From NCBI GenBank assembly GCA_944388175.1, contig CALXHR010000007.1, positions 17,947-81,946 of the forward strand: a stretch of DNA of 64,000 bases, written 5' to 3'. Below the pieces are notes generated by a model. That model was not told the origin of the DNA and ran no database searches. It worked only from the letters and a program-made list of their open reading frames with translations. The stretch is from an uncultured Gemmiger sp. GTDB taxonomy: Bacteria; Bacillota; Clostridia; Oscillospirales; Ruminococcaceae. A program made the translations under genes and the position numbers. Of this stretch, positions 8,738 through 17,447 are shown one piece after another; positions within the stretch are counted from its first letter, which is position 1; every line of letters starts with the position of its first letter.

Positions 8738-9430
8738 ATGATTTATATTGTCGAGGACGACGCCAGCATCCGCGAACTGGAACAGTACGCCCTGCAGACC
8801 AACGGCTACCAGGCTGCCGGCTGCGAGGACGGCGCCAGTTTTTGGGCGGCGCTGCGCGCCGGTATGCCGGAGCTGGTCATTTTGGACGTCATGCTGCCTG
8901 ATGAGGACGGCTACCAGATTTTGGCCAAACTGCGCGCCGACCCCGAGACCCGCGCCGTGCCGGTTATTATGGTCACGGCCAAAACCAGCGAGATCGACGT
9001 CGTCAAGGGCCTGGACCACGGCGCCGACGACTACCTGTGCAAGCCCTTTGGCATTATGGAGTTTATTTCCCGTGTGAAAGCGGTATTGCGCCGCACAGCT
9101 TCGGCCGCGCCGGCCCCCGCGCCGCAGACGCTGGCGTTCGGCGGCATTGTGCTGGACGATATGGCGCGCACGGTGCGCGCCGACGGCGCGCCGGTGGAAC
9201 TGACCTTTAAAGAGTACGCGCTGCTGCACCTGTTTTTGGAACACCCCGAGGAAGTGCTGGCGCGCGAACGCATCATGAAAGAAGTGTGGGACACCGACGA
9301 CCTGCTGGAATCCCGCACCATCGACATGCACGTGCGCACGCTGCGCCAGAAACTGGGCGCCGCGGGCGAAGCGATCCGCACTGTGCGCAAGGTGGGCTAC
9401 AAGCTCAGCATGGAGGGCGCCGATGAGTGA
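8738..9430 (+). CDS. phoB: OmpR/PhoB-family response regulator
   Basis: A 230-residue DNA-binding response regulator. The receiver domain (1-118) has the acidic pocket EDD at residues 6-8, phospho-acceptor Asp near 50 in VILDVMLP, the Thr in MVTAKT and the Lys in CKPFG. The C-terminal winged helix (about 128-228) ends in TVRKVGYKLS, typical of the OmpR/PhoB class. The ATG follows AAAGGAG. It overlaps the sensor kinase gene by 8 bases and directly follows the phosphate cotransporter, so the assignment to the phosphate-starvation regulator (PhoB in Gram-negative, PhoP in Firmicute naming) rests on context plus the Pho-type repeats upstream of pstS and nptA. Confidence 0.93.
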   Translation: MIYIVEDDASIRELEQYALQTNGYQAAGCEDGASFWAALRAGMPELVILDVMLPDEDGYQILAKLRADPETRAVPVIMVTAKTSEIDVVKGLDHGADDYLCKPFGIMEFISRVKAVLRRTASAAPAPAPQTLAFGGIVLDDMARTVRADGAPVELTFKEYALLHLFLEHPEEVLARERIMKEVWDTDDLLESRTIDMHVRTLRQKLGAAGEAIRTVRKVGYKLSMEGADE

Positions 9431-10820
9431 CGACGAGCGCCGCGCTGCCCGCCCCCGAAGCATGGCGCGGCTGTACCGCCGGGCGCTGATTCTGGTGGGG
9501 GCGCTGTGCGTGGCCGTCACGCTGGCCGCCGCCACGGCGCTGTTCCAGCGCGGCTACGCCGAGCGCGTGGACGATACCCTGCAGCGGCTGTGCACCGCGC
9601 TGGCCGCCGGGTACGAAGCCCGCGGCACTGGCGACCCCGCCGACCTGGCCACACTGCTGCCCGACACGCGGCTGCGCTGCACGCTGGTCGACGCCGGCGG
9701 CGACGTCCTGTACGACAACCAGACCGACGCGGCACTGCCCAACCACGCCGACCGCCCCGAGATTGCCGCCGCGCTGCAAAACGGCAGTGGTTCTGCCACG
9801 CGCGAGAGCGAGACGATGGACCGCGAAACCCACTACGTCGCCCGGCGGGTGGAGACGCCCGCCGGCGTGCAGGTGCTGCGCGTGGCGCAGGACGTCGACA
9901 CCATCTGGGGGTTGAGCGCCGACACGCTGCCGCTGTTGCTGGGCGCGGCGGTGCTGATTTTGGCCGGGGCGGCGCTGCTCTCGGCCTGGCTGACGCGGCG
10001 GCTGGTGCGGCCCATCGACCGCCTGGCCGAACACCTAGACACCATCGAGGCCGACGTGCCGTATGAGGAACTGATCCCCCTGGCGCGCACCGTGCAGACC
10101 GACCGCAAACTGCGCGAGGACAACGAGACGATGCGCCGCGAGTTCACGGCCAACGTCAGCCACGAACTCAAAACCCCGCTGACGAGCATCTCCGGCTACG
10201 CCGAACTCATTGAGAGCGGCATGGCCAAACCCGACGACGTGCCCGCTTTTGCGGCGCGCATCCATAAGGAAGCCCGGCGCATGATTGCGCTGGTCAGCGA
10301 TATTTTGCAGCTCAGCGAACTGGACAGCACCCAGGCGGCCCGCCGCCACGGCGCCCCGCCCGAGCAGAGCCCCGTGCCGCTGGACGCGCTGGTCAAAGAG
10401 GTTGCGCAGACGATGACCGTCAACGCGCGCAAAGCCTACGTCACGCTGCAATACCGCGCGCAGCCCGCCACCGTGCAGGGCAGCCGCGACCAGCTAGTGG
10501 AACTGGCCACCAACTTGTGCGACAACGCCATCCGCTACAACCGCCCCGGCGGCCATGTGGACCTGCGCTGCGGCCTGGCCGCCGACGGCAGCCCCTACCT
10601 GGAAGTGCAGGACAACGGCATCGGCATCCCGCAGGACAGCCAGGCCCGCGTGTTTGAACGGTTCTACCGCGTGGACAAAAGCCGCTCCAAAGCCACGGGC
10701 GGCACCGGCCTGGGGCTGGCCATCGTCAAGCACATCGCGCTGCTGCACGGCGCGCGCATCGACCTGCAAAGCCAGGTCGGCACCGGCACCACCGTCACCG
10801 TCACCTTCCCCAAAGCATAA
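9423..10820 (+). CDS. phoR: Sensor histidine kinase PhoR
   Basis: A 465-residue membrane sensor kinase. Helix 1 is at about residues 20-42, an extracytoplasmic sensor region at about 43-168, helix 2 at about 169-191, then a short HAMP-like linker. The HisKA motif FTANVSHELKTPLTS carries the phosphorylated His near residue 246. The ATPase domain has the N box (NLCDNAIRYN, about 362), G1 (DNGIGI, about 397), F box (FERFYRVDKSRS) and G2 (GGTGLGL, about 425). It phosphorylates the response regulator encoded just upstream, with which it overlaps by 8 bases. In Pho systems this kinase is held off by PhoU and the Pst transporter, all encoded in this neighbourhood. The gene ends at a clear terminator. 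Confidence 0.94.
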   Translation: MSDDERRAARPRSMARLYRRALILVGALCVAVTLAAATALFQRGYAERVDDTLQRLCTALAAGYEARGTGDPADLATLLPDTRLRCTLVDAGGDVLYDNQTDAALPNHADRPEIAAALQNGSGSATRESETMDRETHYVARRVETPAGVQVLRVAQDVDTIWGLSADTLPLLLGAAVLILAGAALLSAWLTRRLVRPIDRLAEHLDTIEADVPYEELIPLARTVQTDRKLREDNETMRREFTANVSHELKTPLTSISGYAELIESGMAKPDDVPAFAARIHKEARRMIALVSDILQLSELDSTQAARRHGAPPEQSPVPLDALVKEVAQTMTVNARKAYVTLQYRAQPATVQGSRDQLVELATNLCDNAIRYNRPGGHVDLRCGLAADGSPYLEVQDNGIGIPQDSQARVFERFYRVDKSRSKATGGTGLGLAIVKHIALLHGARIDLQSQVGTGTTVTVTFPKA

Positions 10821-10826
10821 CGCCCT

Positions 10827-10857
10827 CCCCGGCCGCATTGGCAGCCGGGGCGTTTTT
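10827..10857 (+). terminator. Terminator after phoR
   Basis: CCCCGGC and GCCGGGG form a stem around a 10-base loop, followed by CGTTTTTG. This closes the nptA-phoB-phoR transcription unit. Confidence 0.85.
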
Positions 10858-10982
10858 GCGCTTATTCGTCGGGCAACACCCTTTTACCCATCTTCAAAAT
10901 AGAACGTTTTATCGTTAAACCTATGAAAGCCCCGCCGCAAAATTGTAGATTTTGTGAACAAACATTGCATGAAATGTAAACA

Positions 10983-11009
10983 TTAGCACTCTATGCTTGA
11001 CAGTGCTAA
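10983..11009. promoter_or_regulatory. CIRCE operator (HrcA binding site)
   Basis: TTAGCACTC, nine bases, then CAGTGCTAA matches the CIRCE consensus TTAGCACTC-N9-GAGTGCTAA with one mismatch. It overlaps the -35 element of the hsp20 promoter, so HrcA bound here should block RNA polymerase. CIRCE normally controls groESL and dnaK operons. Confidence 0.9.
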
Positions 11010-11025
11010 TTCGGCGTGCTATACT
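10997..11025 (+). promoter_or_regulatory. Sigma-A promoter of hsp20
   Basis: Consensus TTGACA (10997-11002), a 17-base spacer, and TATACT (11020-11025). The -35 lies inside the right part of the CIRCE element. The 5' untranslated region is about 105 bases. Confidence 0.88.
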
Positions 11026-11138
11026 AAAGACGTTCCAAGAGGGAAAGGCCCCGCAAACCCCTTTCCCAACGGAAAAGGCAAACTCAAAAGTCAACGCCGG
11101 GCGCGCCCCGGCCGCTGCACAACTAGGAGGAATGACTT

Positions 11139-11606
11139 ATGATGATGGTGCCTTATTTCCATGATGCTTTGCTGGACGATTGGTTCCATGAGGATTGGGA
11201 CCGCGCGTTTGACCGTGCGTTCCGCGATATGAGCCCGCGCCAGGTATTTGGCAAGCGCAGCGCGAACGTGATGAAAACCGACGTGCGGGAGACCGACGCC
11301 GGGTATGAAGTGTTCATTGACCTGCCCGGCTTCAAGAAAGAGGACGTCAAACTGGACCTGAACAACGGGTACCTGACGATCACGGCCAACCGCGACGGCA
11401 GCCATGACGAGAAGGACCAGAACGGCCGCTACATCCGGCAGGAGCGCTACACCGGCAGCTGCGCGCGCAGCTTCTATGTCGGCGAGGAACTCAAGCCCGA
11501 GGACGTCAAGGCCCGGTTTGAGAACGGCATCCTGGCGCTGACGCTGCCCAAGGCGCAGCCCCAGCCGCTGCCCGAAAAACAGCCCACCCAGATCGAGATC
11601 CTGTAA
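11139..11606 (+). CDS. Hsp20 / small heat-shock protein
   Basis: A 155-residue alpha-crystallin family chaperone that binds unfolding proteins and prevents their aggregation. The alpha-crystallin domain spans about residues 42-140, with the typical DLPGFKKEDVKLDLNNG stretch and the FENGILALTLPK end motif. The C-terminus carries the IEIL (I-x-I/V type) anchor that drives oligomer formation. The start ATG follows TAGGAGG; two more ATG codons come right after it (MMMVPY). The gene is alone between terminators and has its own strong promoter with a CIRCE site, so heat-shock control by HrcA is expected. Confidence 0.95.
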   Translation: MMMVPYFHDALLDDWFHEDWDRAFDRAFRDMSPRQVFGKRSANVMKTDVRETDAGYEVFIDLPGFKKEDVKLDLNNGYLTITANRDGSHDEKDQNGRYIRQERYTGSCARSFYVGEELKPEDVKARFENGILALTLPKAQPQPLPEKQPTQIEIL

Positions 11607-11626
11607 AACGAACCCATACGCCGCAG

Positions 11627-11655
11627 GCGCGGGGCCGCAAGGCCCCGCGCCTTTT
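11627..11655 (+). terminator. Terminator after hsp20
   Basis: GGCGCGGGGCC, a GCAA tetraloop, GGCCCCGCGCC, then TTTT: a textbook intrinsic terminator. Confidence 0.9.
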
Positions 11656-11786
11656 GCTGTGTGGGGCGGCGGCGCGGCGGACCGCGAAAAAATTTACATC
11701 TGTTTTGCCGGAACTTGTGGTATAATGTCAGCAAATCCCCTTTTTTATCCATCGGGGCGGCTGCCGCCCCTGTGAGGAGGTACGCC

Positions 11787-14249
11787 ATGAAACGATTGCT
11801 TGCCCTGCTGCCCGTGCTGGTCTTTTGCCTGCTGTGCGCCCCCGCGGTGTTTGCAGAAAGCGTGAATTATCTGGACGAAACCGGCCAGCAACACACCGTG
11901 GACGCCACGGCCGTGACGAAAGACGATCCCCAATGGGCCGACGGCTGGTACGTCGCCCAGGGCGCCGTGACCCTGCCCGGCCGCGTCGCCGTGATCGGCG
12001 ACGTACACCTGATTTTGGCGGATGGCGCCAACCTGACCGCCCTCGGCGGCATCCAAGTGGAGGGCGGCAACGCCCTGACGGTCTACGCCCAGTCTGCCGG
12101 GGACGCCATGGGCGCGCTGACGGCCAACAGCACCAACGGCAACGCCGGCATCGGCGGCAACCAGGGCAGCACCACCGACTCCGGGGCGGTCACGGTCAAC
12201 GGCGGCCGCGTGACGGCCAAAGGTTCCCTCGGTGGCGCGGGCATCGGCACAGGCCAGGGCGGCACCGGCAGCGTCGGGGCCATCACGGTCAACGGCGGCG
12301 TTGTGGAGGGCACCGGCGCCCTCGGCGGCGCGGGCCTCGGCAGCGGTGAAGGCTGTATCGGCGATGTCGGCGCGATCACAATCCACGACGGCACCGTCAC
12401 AGCCACCGGCGCCCTCGGTGGCGCGGGTATCGGCAGCGGCGCCGGCGCGTCCGGCAGCGCCGGGATCATCACGATCACCGGCGGCACTGTGACGGCCACC
12501 GGCAACACCGGCGGCGCAGGCATCGGCAACGCCAGCAACCGCGCAGGCAGTGCAACCGTGACCATTACCGGCGGCACGGTAACAGCCACCGGCAACGGCG
12601 GCACGGGCATCGACGCCGGCAGCAAGACGGTGACCATCTCCGGCGGTATGGTGACGGCCAACGGCAGCAGCGACGGTTACGGCATCCGCAGCAAACTGGC
12701 CACCGGCGCAAACGGCAACGCCGTTATTTTTGCCAGCAGTTTCCTGTATACCAGCGGGCAAGACGGCTGGCGCGGCCTGATTTTTGACGGCCAGCAAGGC
12801 GCGGTTTACGGCAGCAGCTTTGCGCTGGCGCAAAACCTCACAATCCCCCAGGACTATACCCTGACCCTCGGCGACGGCCAGACGCTGACCGTCCCTGCCG
12901 CCGTGACGCTGACCAACAACGGCACGATCGCTGTGGACGGCGGCACGCTGGCTGGCAATGTGGCCGGCAACCCGCCGGTGTACAAAGCCACCGGCATCAC
13001 GCTGGACACGGCCAAACTGGCCCTGTTTGCGGGCGACAGCGCAGCGCTGACCGCCACCGTGGAACCTGCAAACGCCACCGATAAAACCGTGACGTGGGCC
13101 AGCGGCGACGAGGGCATCGCCACCGTGACGCCCGATGCAACCGACCCCGCCAAAGCCACGGTCACCGCCATCGCCACCGGCGAGACGGCCATTACCGCCA
13201 CCACCGCCGACGGCCGCTTTGCCGATATCTGCACCGTGACGGTCACCGCCAAAGTCTACGCCCTGCAGGCCGACGCCCCAACACTGGACTTCGGCAGCGC
13301 ATACACCGGGTACACCCAACCCGCGGCCAGGACCGTGACGCTGACCAACACCGGCAACCAGCCCCTGACCGTCGGCCTGCCGGCGGCCGCGTCGTACACC
13401 GTCACGGGCGGCCAGGGCTTTGCCAATGGCCAGGCCGCCATTGCCACCGGCGAGACAGCGGCCTTTGCCGTGCAGCCCAAGGCGGGCCTGAACGCCGGCA
13501 CCTACCACGAAACGCTGACCGTAACCGGCACCGGCGACGCCAAGGCCACCGTGGCCCTGGCCTTTACCGTGCAGCCGGCGCCGACGCCTTCCCCGACGCC
13601 GACCCCGACACCCACACCGACGCCTACACCCACACCGACGCCGAGCCCCAAGCCTACCCCGACCCCGGCGTCCAAACCGGCGGCGACTTCCACCCCGGCC
13701 CCCACGGCCACGCCCACCCCCACCCCGCTGGAGCAGCACACGCTGCACTTTAACACCATGGGCGGCCTGGCGCTGAACGACGTCGTGCGCGGCCTGGGCG
13801 CGCCGGTGGAACTGTGGCCCTACACCCCGGTGCGCACCGGGTATGTGTTCCAGGGCTGGTATAAGGACGAAGCCCTGACCCAGCCGGTCAGCCGCATTGT
13901 GCTGGTGGACGACACCACCGTGTACGCCAAATGGGCGGTCGACCCAGCGGCCCAGGCCGCGGGCAGCGGTAGCGGTTCGGGTGCGGGCGGCGGCACCGGC
14001 AGCCACAGCGGCGGCAGCGCGGGCGGCAAAGCCACGCCCACCCCGCAACCCAGCCCCACGCCGACGCCTACGCCCACCCCCACACCGACGCCGACCCCCA
14101 CGCCGGAACCGACCGCGACCCCCACGGCCACCCCGGCCCCCGAGAAAAAGACGGGCGGCGGGTTCCCGGTGGTGCCGGTCGCCGTAGGCGGCATCCTGGT
14201 CGCCGCCGCAGCGGCGGCAGGCGCGTTCCTGCTGCGCCGCAAGCGCTGA
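11787..14249 (+). CDS. Large secreted surface protein with beta-helix, BIG2, InlB-type and Thr-Pro repeat regions
   Basis: An 820-residue cell-surface protein. The signal peptide is residues 1-23 ([20 protein letters not shown]). Residues about 110-300 are 5-6 glycine-rich repeats of the pattern GGAGIG...[12 protein letters not shown], suggesting a parallel beta-helix. A BIG2-like Ig domain (about 398-490) has the phrase [13 protein letters not shown] second beta-sandwich follows (about 492-595). Then come a Thr-Pro repeat linker (about 596-650), an InlB B-repeat-like domain with [14 protein letters not shown] (about 650-720), a Ser/Gly linker and a second Thr-Pro stretch (about 745-788). A single C-terminal helix ends in RRKR. 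There is no LPXTG motif, so it is probably held by the membrane helix. Likely an adhesin or wall-associated protein; the ligand is unknown. The start follows GTGAGGAGG, and a TATAAT box lies at about 11721. Confidence 0.85.
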   Translation: MKRLLALLPVLVFCLLCAPAVFAESVNYLDETGQQHTVDATAVTKDDPQWADGWYVAQGAVTLPGRVAVIGDVHLILADGANLTALGGIQVEGGNALTVYAQSAGDAMGALTANSTNGNAGIGGNQGSTTDSGAVTVNGGRVTAKGSLGGAGIGTGQGGTGSVGAITVNGGVVEGTGALGGAGLGSGEGCIGDVGAITIHDGTVTATGALGGAGIGSGAGASGSAGIITITGGTVTATGNTGGAGIGNASNRAGSATVTITGGTVTATGNGGTGIDAGSKTVTISGGMVTANGSSDGYGIRSKLATGANGNAVIFASSFLYTSGQDGWRGLIFDGQQGAVYGSSFALAQNLTIPQDYTLTLGDGQTLTVPAAVTLTNNGTIAVDGGTLAGNVAGNPPVYKATGITLDTAKLALFAGDSAALTATVEPANATDKTVTWASGDEGIATVTPDATDPAKATVTAIATGETAITATTADGRFADICTVTVTAKVYALQADAPTLDFGSAYTGYTQPAARTVTLTNTGNQPLTVGLPAAASYTVTGGQGFANGQAAIATGETAAFAVQPKAGLNAGTYHETLTVTGTGDAKATVALAFTVQPAPTPSPTPTPTPTPTPTPTPTPSPKPTPTPASKPAATSTPAPTATPTPTPLEQHTLHFNTMGGLALNDVVRGLGAPVELWPYTPVRTGYVFQGWYKDEALTQPVSRIVLVDDTTVYAKWAVDPAAQAAGSGSGSGAGGGTGSHSGGSAGGKATPTPQPSPTPTPTPTPTPTPTPTPEPTATPTATPAPEKKTGGGFPVVPVAVGGILVAAAAAAGAFLLRRKR
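13570..13735 (+). repeat. Thr-Pro codon repeat tract
   Basis: Tandem ACN-CCN codons, mostly ACGCCGACC/CACACCGAC variants, encode the first Thr-Pro linker of the surface protein. A second tract lies at 14035-14140. Such low-complexity tracts can change length by slippage and recombination with each other. Confidence 0.8.
14035..14140 (+). repeat. Second Thr-Pro codon repeat tract
   Basis: A run of Thr-Pro codons (with GluPro and AlaThr variants) encoding the membrane-proximal stalk of the surface protein; similar in sequence to the tract at 13570-13735. Confidence 0.8.
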
Positions 14250-14298
14250 ACCTTATAAGCACCGCCCCCGCGCCTTGTGGCGCGGGGGCTTTTGCGTG
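14210..14298 (+). repeat. 89-bp perfect direct repeat, copy 1
   Basis: Covers the last 13 codons of the surface protein gene, its stop codon and its terminator. The same 89 bases occur again at 16739-16827, offset by 2529 bases, with no mismatch seen. Sequence diverges at once on both sides. Confidence 0.92.
14264..14294 (+). terminator. Terminator after surface protein gene
   Basis: GCCCCCGCGCC, loop TTGT, GGCGCGGGGGC, then TTTT. It is part of the 89-bp duplicated segment. Confidence 0.9.
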
Positions 14299-14459
14299 CG
14301 CCCCCAAAGCCAAAACGGCCGCGCGCCAAAAAAGCAGCGATAAATCGCCCGATTTGGCGCGTTTCCACGCAGCGCGGAACGTTTCTTCCCGGCGTTCCTT
14401 GCCAATCCACGCTGCGGGGTGTATGCTGGATACCGAAAAAACGCAAGGAGGCACGACGG

Positions 14460-16739
14460 ATGGATGCAAAAAAGATCGGCGCGTTTATCGCGGCAGCCCG
14501 GCGCGCCCACGGCCTGACCCAGCAGCAGCTGGCGGAACAGCTGGGGGTGACCAACCGCGCCGTCAGCAAATGGGAGACTGGTCAGGGGCTGCCGGACATC
14601 GCCCTGCTGCCCGCCCTGGCGGCGGCCCTGGACACAACAACGGACGAACTGCTGGCCGGTGCCCCGGCGCAGACCGTCTGCGCGCCGGAACCCGACGGGG
14701 TGGACGGCGACATCCTGGCGCACCTGCCCGGCCGGCGTCTCACCCGCCGGGAGCTGGACGCGGCGCTCTTGGTTTGCCGCGCGCTGCCCGGCCAGCGCAC
14801 GGCCCGGCTGCTGTTGACGGCGGCGGGGCTGGCGGCGGCCGGGTTTGGGGTACGCGGGGCGCTGCAGGCGTTTTTTGACGGCAGCCCCACCCCGCTGCCC
14901 GTCTTTGTGCTGCTGGTGTTGGGGGTGTTGCTGTTGGCCGAAGCCACCCTCAGCCCCCTGCTGGCGGCCCGACTGCGGCGCGATCTCGGCCGCCAGGCAG
15001 GCGGCACAGTGTATGCCGACCGTTTTTGCAGCCCGGCCGGGGGGCAGCGGCCGCTTGCGCAGCTGGCGCGGGTGCAGCGCTTCCCGGGGCATACAGTGCT
15101 GGTATGGCATGCCGCCCCTGCGCCGTGTGCCGCCGTCGTCCCCGATGACGCCTGCACCGTTCCGCCGCAGGAACTGGCCCGCTGCCTGCAAAACGCCGCC
15201 CCCGCCGCGTATGCCGCCCGGCCCGCACACACGCCGCGCCTGCTCCGTCCGGCACTGGCGCTGACACTTACGCTGGCGGCACTGGCATTGGCGGCATTGG
15301 CGTTGGCGCCGTCGTTGGGGTTTGCGGGCAGCATCTCCCCCACCGGCACGCTGCTGCGCCTGCGCCGCGACCGCGAGACCGGCGTCGTCACCGACATGCA
15401 CAGCGGCCAGACTTTTGCCTACCCGGCCGTGGGGCGGTTGAAAAAGCAGTGGCTGACCAGCGACTGCTGCGCCATCACCTACCAGACCACCGACGGCACC
15501 ACCCACGTCCACCTGGCCGCCTACGGCGACCGCGGCGGCGGTGGCTACTACTATGTAGAGCCGCTGCTGCAAGGCGCCTGGCGGCAGTATGAAAGCGCGA
15601 CCGAGCCGGGGCTGGTACTGCGCAAGGAGCCCGGCCGCGAGGAGATCTTTGTGCAAAACAGCCTGCTGACCACCGATTACCGCCAGGCCTATACCGACAG
15701 CGTGCAGTTCGGCACGCTGGGCATCGCCCTGTGCGACGCCGACGGCCTGCCCCGCTGGACCGTCGTGCTGGGCAAAGACTATGACGCCAGCAACGGCGTG
15801 GACCCCTACGGCTCGCTCATCCTCTGCCCGGTGTCGATGGAGCCGACCGAGGCGGTCACGCTGCATTATTACAGCCCCGAAAAACAGCAGCAGGACAAAG
15901 ACGCCGCGCAGCCGCAGTCGACCCCCGCCCCCGCCCCGGCGCAGAGCGCCCCGGACGCGGCCGCGTTTTCGCAGCCGGTCGACTGCGCGGTGCGCGCCGA
16001 CGGCGTCTATTTCACCTGGGACGGCGGCGCGACCTGCAGCCGCGCAGTGGACGGCACGGCGGGCGTCGCCGGCAAAGAGGATCTGGAACCGTACCTGCAA
16101 ACCGAAAACGCCGCGGCGTTTTTGACGGTGCAGCGCGTCAAAGACACGCAGCAGGTCTGGCTGCACCTGACCCGCGACCGCGGCGCGAACTGGCAGCACA
16201 CCCCGCTGGCAACGTGGGAGGGCGTGCAGGACGTCGCCCGGCGCAGCCTGGGCTTTCTGGACGACAGTTTTGGCTGGTACGCCCTGTGTACCGGGTGGTC
16301 GATGGGCACCGGCCGGGGCGCCGCCCTGGGCACGACCCGCGACGGCGGCGTCACCTGGCAGGCCTGCGCCATCCCCGGCGAGAGCTCGTCCCGGCTGCTG
16401 AGCGGGGTGGTGTTCTGTGACCCCCAGACCGCCGCAGCCACCCTTTGCGACCAGAACGAAGCCGGTTGGCCCGACGTCTACATCACCCAAGACGGCGCCG
16501 CCACCTGGCAGCGCGCCGCCATGCCGTGGGACGACGAAACGCTGACCGACGCCGCCCGGCGCGAGTGCTTGGCTGCGCAGGACCTGTACAGTCTGGACCA
16601 TGTGTGCGCGCTGCAAAACGCCGACGGGGTCTGGCTGCTGACGCTGGCCGCCGATCCCGACGGCGGGCGCGAAGTTGTGTTCGCAGCCGACGACCCGGCA
16701 GGGCCCTGGACGCTGCAAACGGTGCACGGCGCGGACTGA
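14460..16739 (+). CDS. Transmembrane XRE-family regulator with extracytoplasmic Asp-box (BNR-like) domain
   Basis: A 759-residue protein with an unusual domain order. Residues 1-65 are a Cro/C1 (XRE) helix-turn-helix with TQQQLAEQLGVTNRAVSKWE. Two hydrophobic helices lie at about 118-138 and 145-168 and a third at about 262-285. The remaining 470 residues are predicted outside the membrane, split by a Gln/Pro/Ala linker near 483-500. The C-terminal third has at least four Asp-box-like motifs (TWDGGATCS, TRDRGANWQ, TRDGGVTWQ, TQDGAATWQ), the mark of BNR/sialidase-type beta-propeller blades. It may sense a surface ligand and signal to bound DNA, but it lacks visible sialidase catalytic features. 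The ATG follows AAGGAGG by 8 bases. The stop codon lies at the edge of the second 89-bp repeat. Confidence 0.85.
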   Translation: MDAKKIGAFIAAARRAHGLTQQQLAEQLGVTNRAVSKWETGQGLPDIALLPALAAALDTTTDELLAGAPAQTVCAPEPDGVDGDILAHLPGRRLTRRELDAALLVCRALPGQRTARLLLTAAGLAAAGFGVRGALQAFFDGSPTPLPVFVLLVLGVLLLAEATLSPLLAARLRRDLGRQAGGTVYADRFCSPAGGQRPLAQLARVQRFPGHTVLVWHAAPAPCAAVVPDDACTVPPQELARCLQNAAPAAYAARPAHTPRLLRPALALTLTLAALALAALALAPSLGFAGSISPTGTLLRLRRDRETGVVTDMHSGQTFAYPAVGRLKKQWLTSDCCAITYQTTDGTTHVHLAAYGDRGGGGYYYVEPLLQGAWRQYESATEPGLVLRKEPGREEIFVQNSLLTTDYRQAYTDSVQFGTLGIALCDADGLPRWTVVLGKDYDASNGVDPYGSLILCPVSMEPTEAVTLHYYSPEKQQQDKDAAQPQSTPAPAPAQSAPDAAAFSQPVDCAVRADGVYFTWDGGATCSRAVDGTAGVAGKEDLEPYLQTENAAAFLTVQRVKDTQQVWLHLTRDRGANWQHTPLATWEGVQDVARRSLGFLDDSFGWYALCTGWSMGTGRGAALGTTRDGGVTWQACAIPGESSSRLLSGVVFCDPQTAAATLCDQNEAGWPDVYITQDGAATWQRAAMPWDDETLTDAARRECLAAQDLYSLDHVCALQNADGVWLLTLAADPDGGREVVFAADDPAGPWTLQTVHGAD

Positions 16740-16827
16740 GCGGCGGCAGGCGCGTTCCTGCTGCGCCGCAAGCGCTGAACCTTATAAGCACCGCCCCCGC
16801 GCCTTGTGGCGCGGGGGCTTTTGCGTG
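16739..16827 (+). repeat. 89-bp perfect direct repeat, copy 2
   Basis: Second copy of 14210-14298. Here it begins at the last base of the XRE/Asp-box gene stop codon, so the copied surface-protein codons are untranslated and only the terminator is of use. Confidence 0.92.
16793..16823 (+). terminator. Duplicated terminator after the XRE/Asp-box gene
   Basis: Identical to the hairpin at 14264-14294 and carried on the 89-bp repeat; it now ends transcripts of the transmembrane regulator gene. Confidence 0.88.
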
Positions 16828-16834
16828 GATACGC

Positions 16835-16881
16835 AAAACCGCCAGAAGTACATCCATGGGATGCTGCTTCCGGCGGCTTTT
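16835..16881. terminator. Bidirectional hairpin between convergent regulator genes
   Basis: An extended imperfect palindrome (ACCGCCAGAAGTACATCC, CATG loop, GGATGCTGCTTCCGGCGG) with A/T-runs on both sides, placed between the transmembrane regulator and the small XRE gene. On the minus strand the hairpin is followed by TTTTGC. Confidence 0.8.
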
Positions 16882-17193
16882 TTACATTTTGTCAATCAAA
16901 GCAAACACTACGGCTTGTTGCTCTTCGCTCAATCTCGACCATCGTTCCAGGAGTTTCCGTTGCGAATCCGTCAGAGAAACCGGTTCGTCTTTTTCTGCAA
17001 ACAGCTCGGAAAGCGTAATGCCGAAAGCCATGCAGATTTTTTCCAAAGACGGAATCGTAGGAACCATATTCTTGCGGTACCACGAGGAGATCGTAGACTG
17101 CGGCAAACCAGAGCGTTCTGCAAGCTGATACTCTGTCCAGCCCCGCTCCTCCCGATACGCGGTTATGGCAGAGAGAATATCTTTCACCTGCAT
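16882..17193 (-). CDS. Small XRE-family transcriptional regulator
   Basis: A 103-residue Cro/C1-type repressor. Helix-turn-helix at about residues 20-60 (YQLAERSGLPQSTISSWYRK), followed by a helical C-terminal tail (about 70-103) that probably dimerises. Base composition is clearly lower in GC than in the neighbours, as is the upstream DNA, which suggests acquisition from elsewhere. The start ATG follows AAAGGGG. Two perfect copies of GTATACTTTT, 40 bases apart (17221-17230 and 17261-17270), cover its own promoter region and may be its operators. Its targets are not known; the divergent leader and arginine decarboxylase genes are the closest candidates. Confidence 0.88.
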   Translation of the reverse strand: MQVKDILSAITAYREERGWTEYQLAERSGLPQSTISSWYRKNMVPTIPSLEKICMAFGITLSELFAEKDEPVSLTDSQRKLLERWSRLSEEQQAVVFALIDKM

Positions 17194-17219
17194 CGCCCCT
17201 TTGCTTGTGTCTTTCGTAA

Positions 17220-17270
17220 AGTATACTTTTGTTCGTCGTTGCCTTTTAATAATTTTAGTCGTATACTTTT
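17220..17270 (-). promoter_or_regulatory. Promoter and candidate operators of the small XRE gene
   Basis: GTATACTTTT occurs at 17221-17230 and again at 17261-17270. On the minus strand the first copy contains a TATACT -10 element (17220-17225). The two identical sites 40 bases apart around a promoter suggest autoregulation. Confidence 0.55.
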
Positions 17271-17325
17271 AACGATATATACAAGTAACAGAGGGGATAT
17301 GTACCGTGGGGCAGAAGCGTTGTTT

Positions 17326-17362
17326 CTTTGATGGTAGGGCGGGCGTTCACACCCGCCGAAGC
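17326..17362. repeat. Half unit of the dispersed TGTAGGGCGGG palindromic repeat
   Basis: GGTAGGGCGGGCGTTCACACCCGCCGAA closely resembles one hairpin of the repeat modules at 32.7, 39.9 and 63.98 kb. It lies between the small XRE gene and the leader RNA promoter. Confidence 0.6.
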
Positions 17363-17447
17363 GCTGTGCGCTTGCACCTTCCCCGGCCAAAAATCAAGGG
17401 GCCGCCGCGCGTGCACAACGCGGCCGAAACCACCAAAAATTTTTATT

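Noticed and set aside
11787-14249. Sortase-anchored protein
   Set aside because: There is no LPXTG-type motif before the C-terminal helix.
14460-16739. Active sialidase
   Set aside because: Asp-box-like motifs are present but no Arg triad, FRIP motif or signal-peptide-led secreted form was seen.
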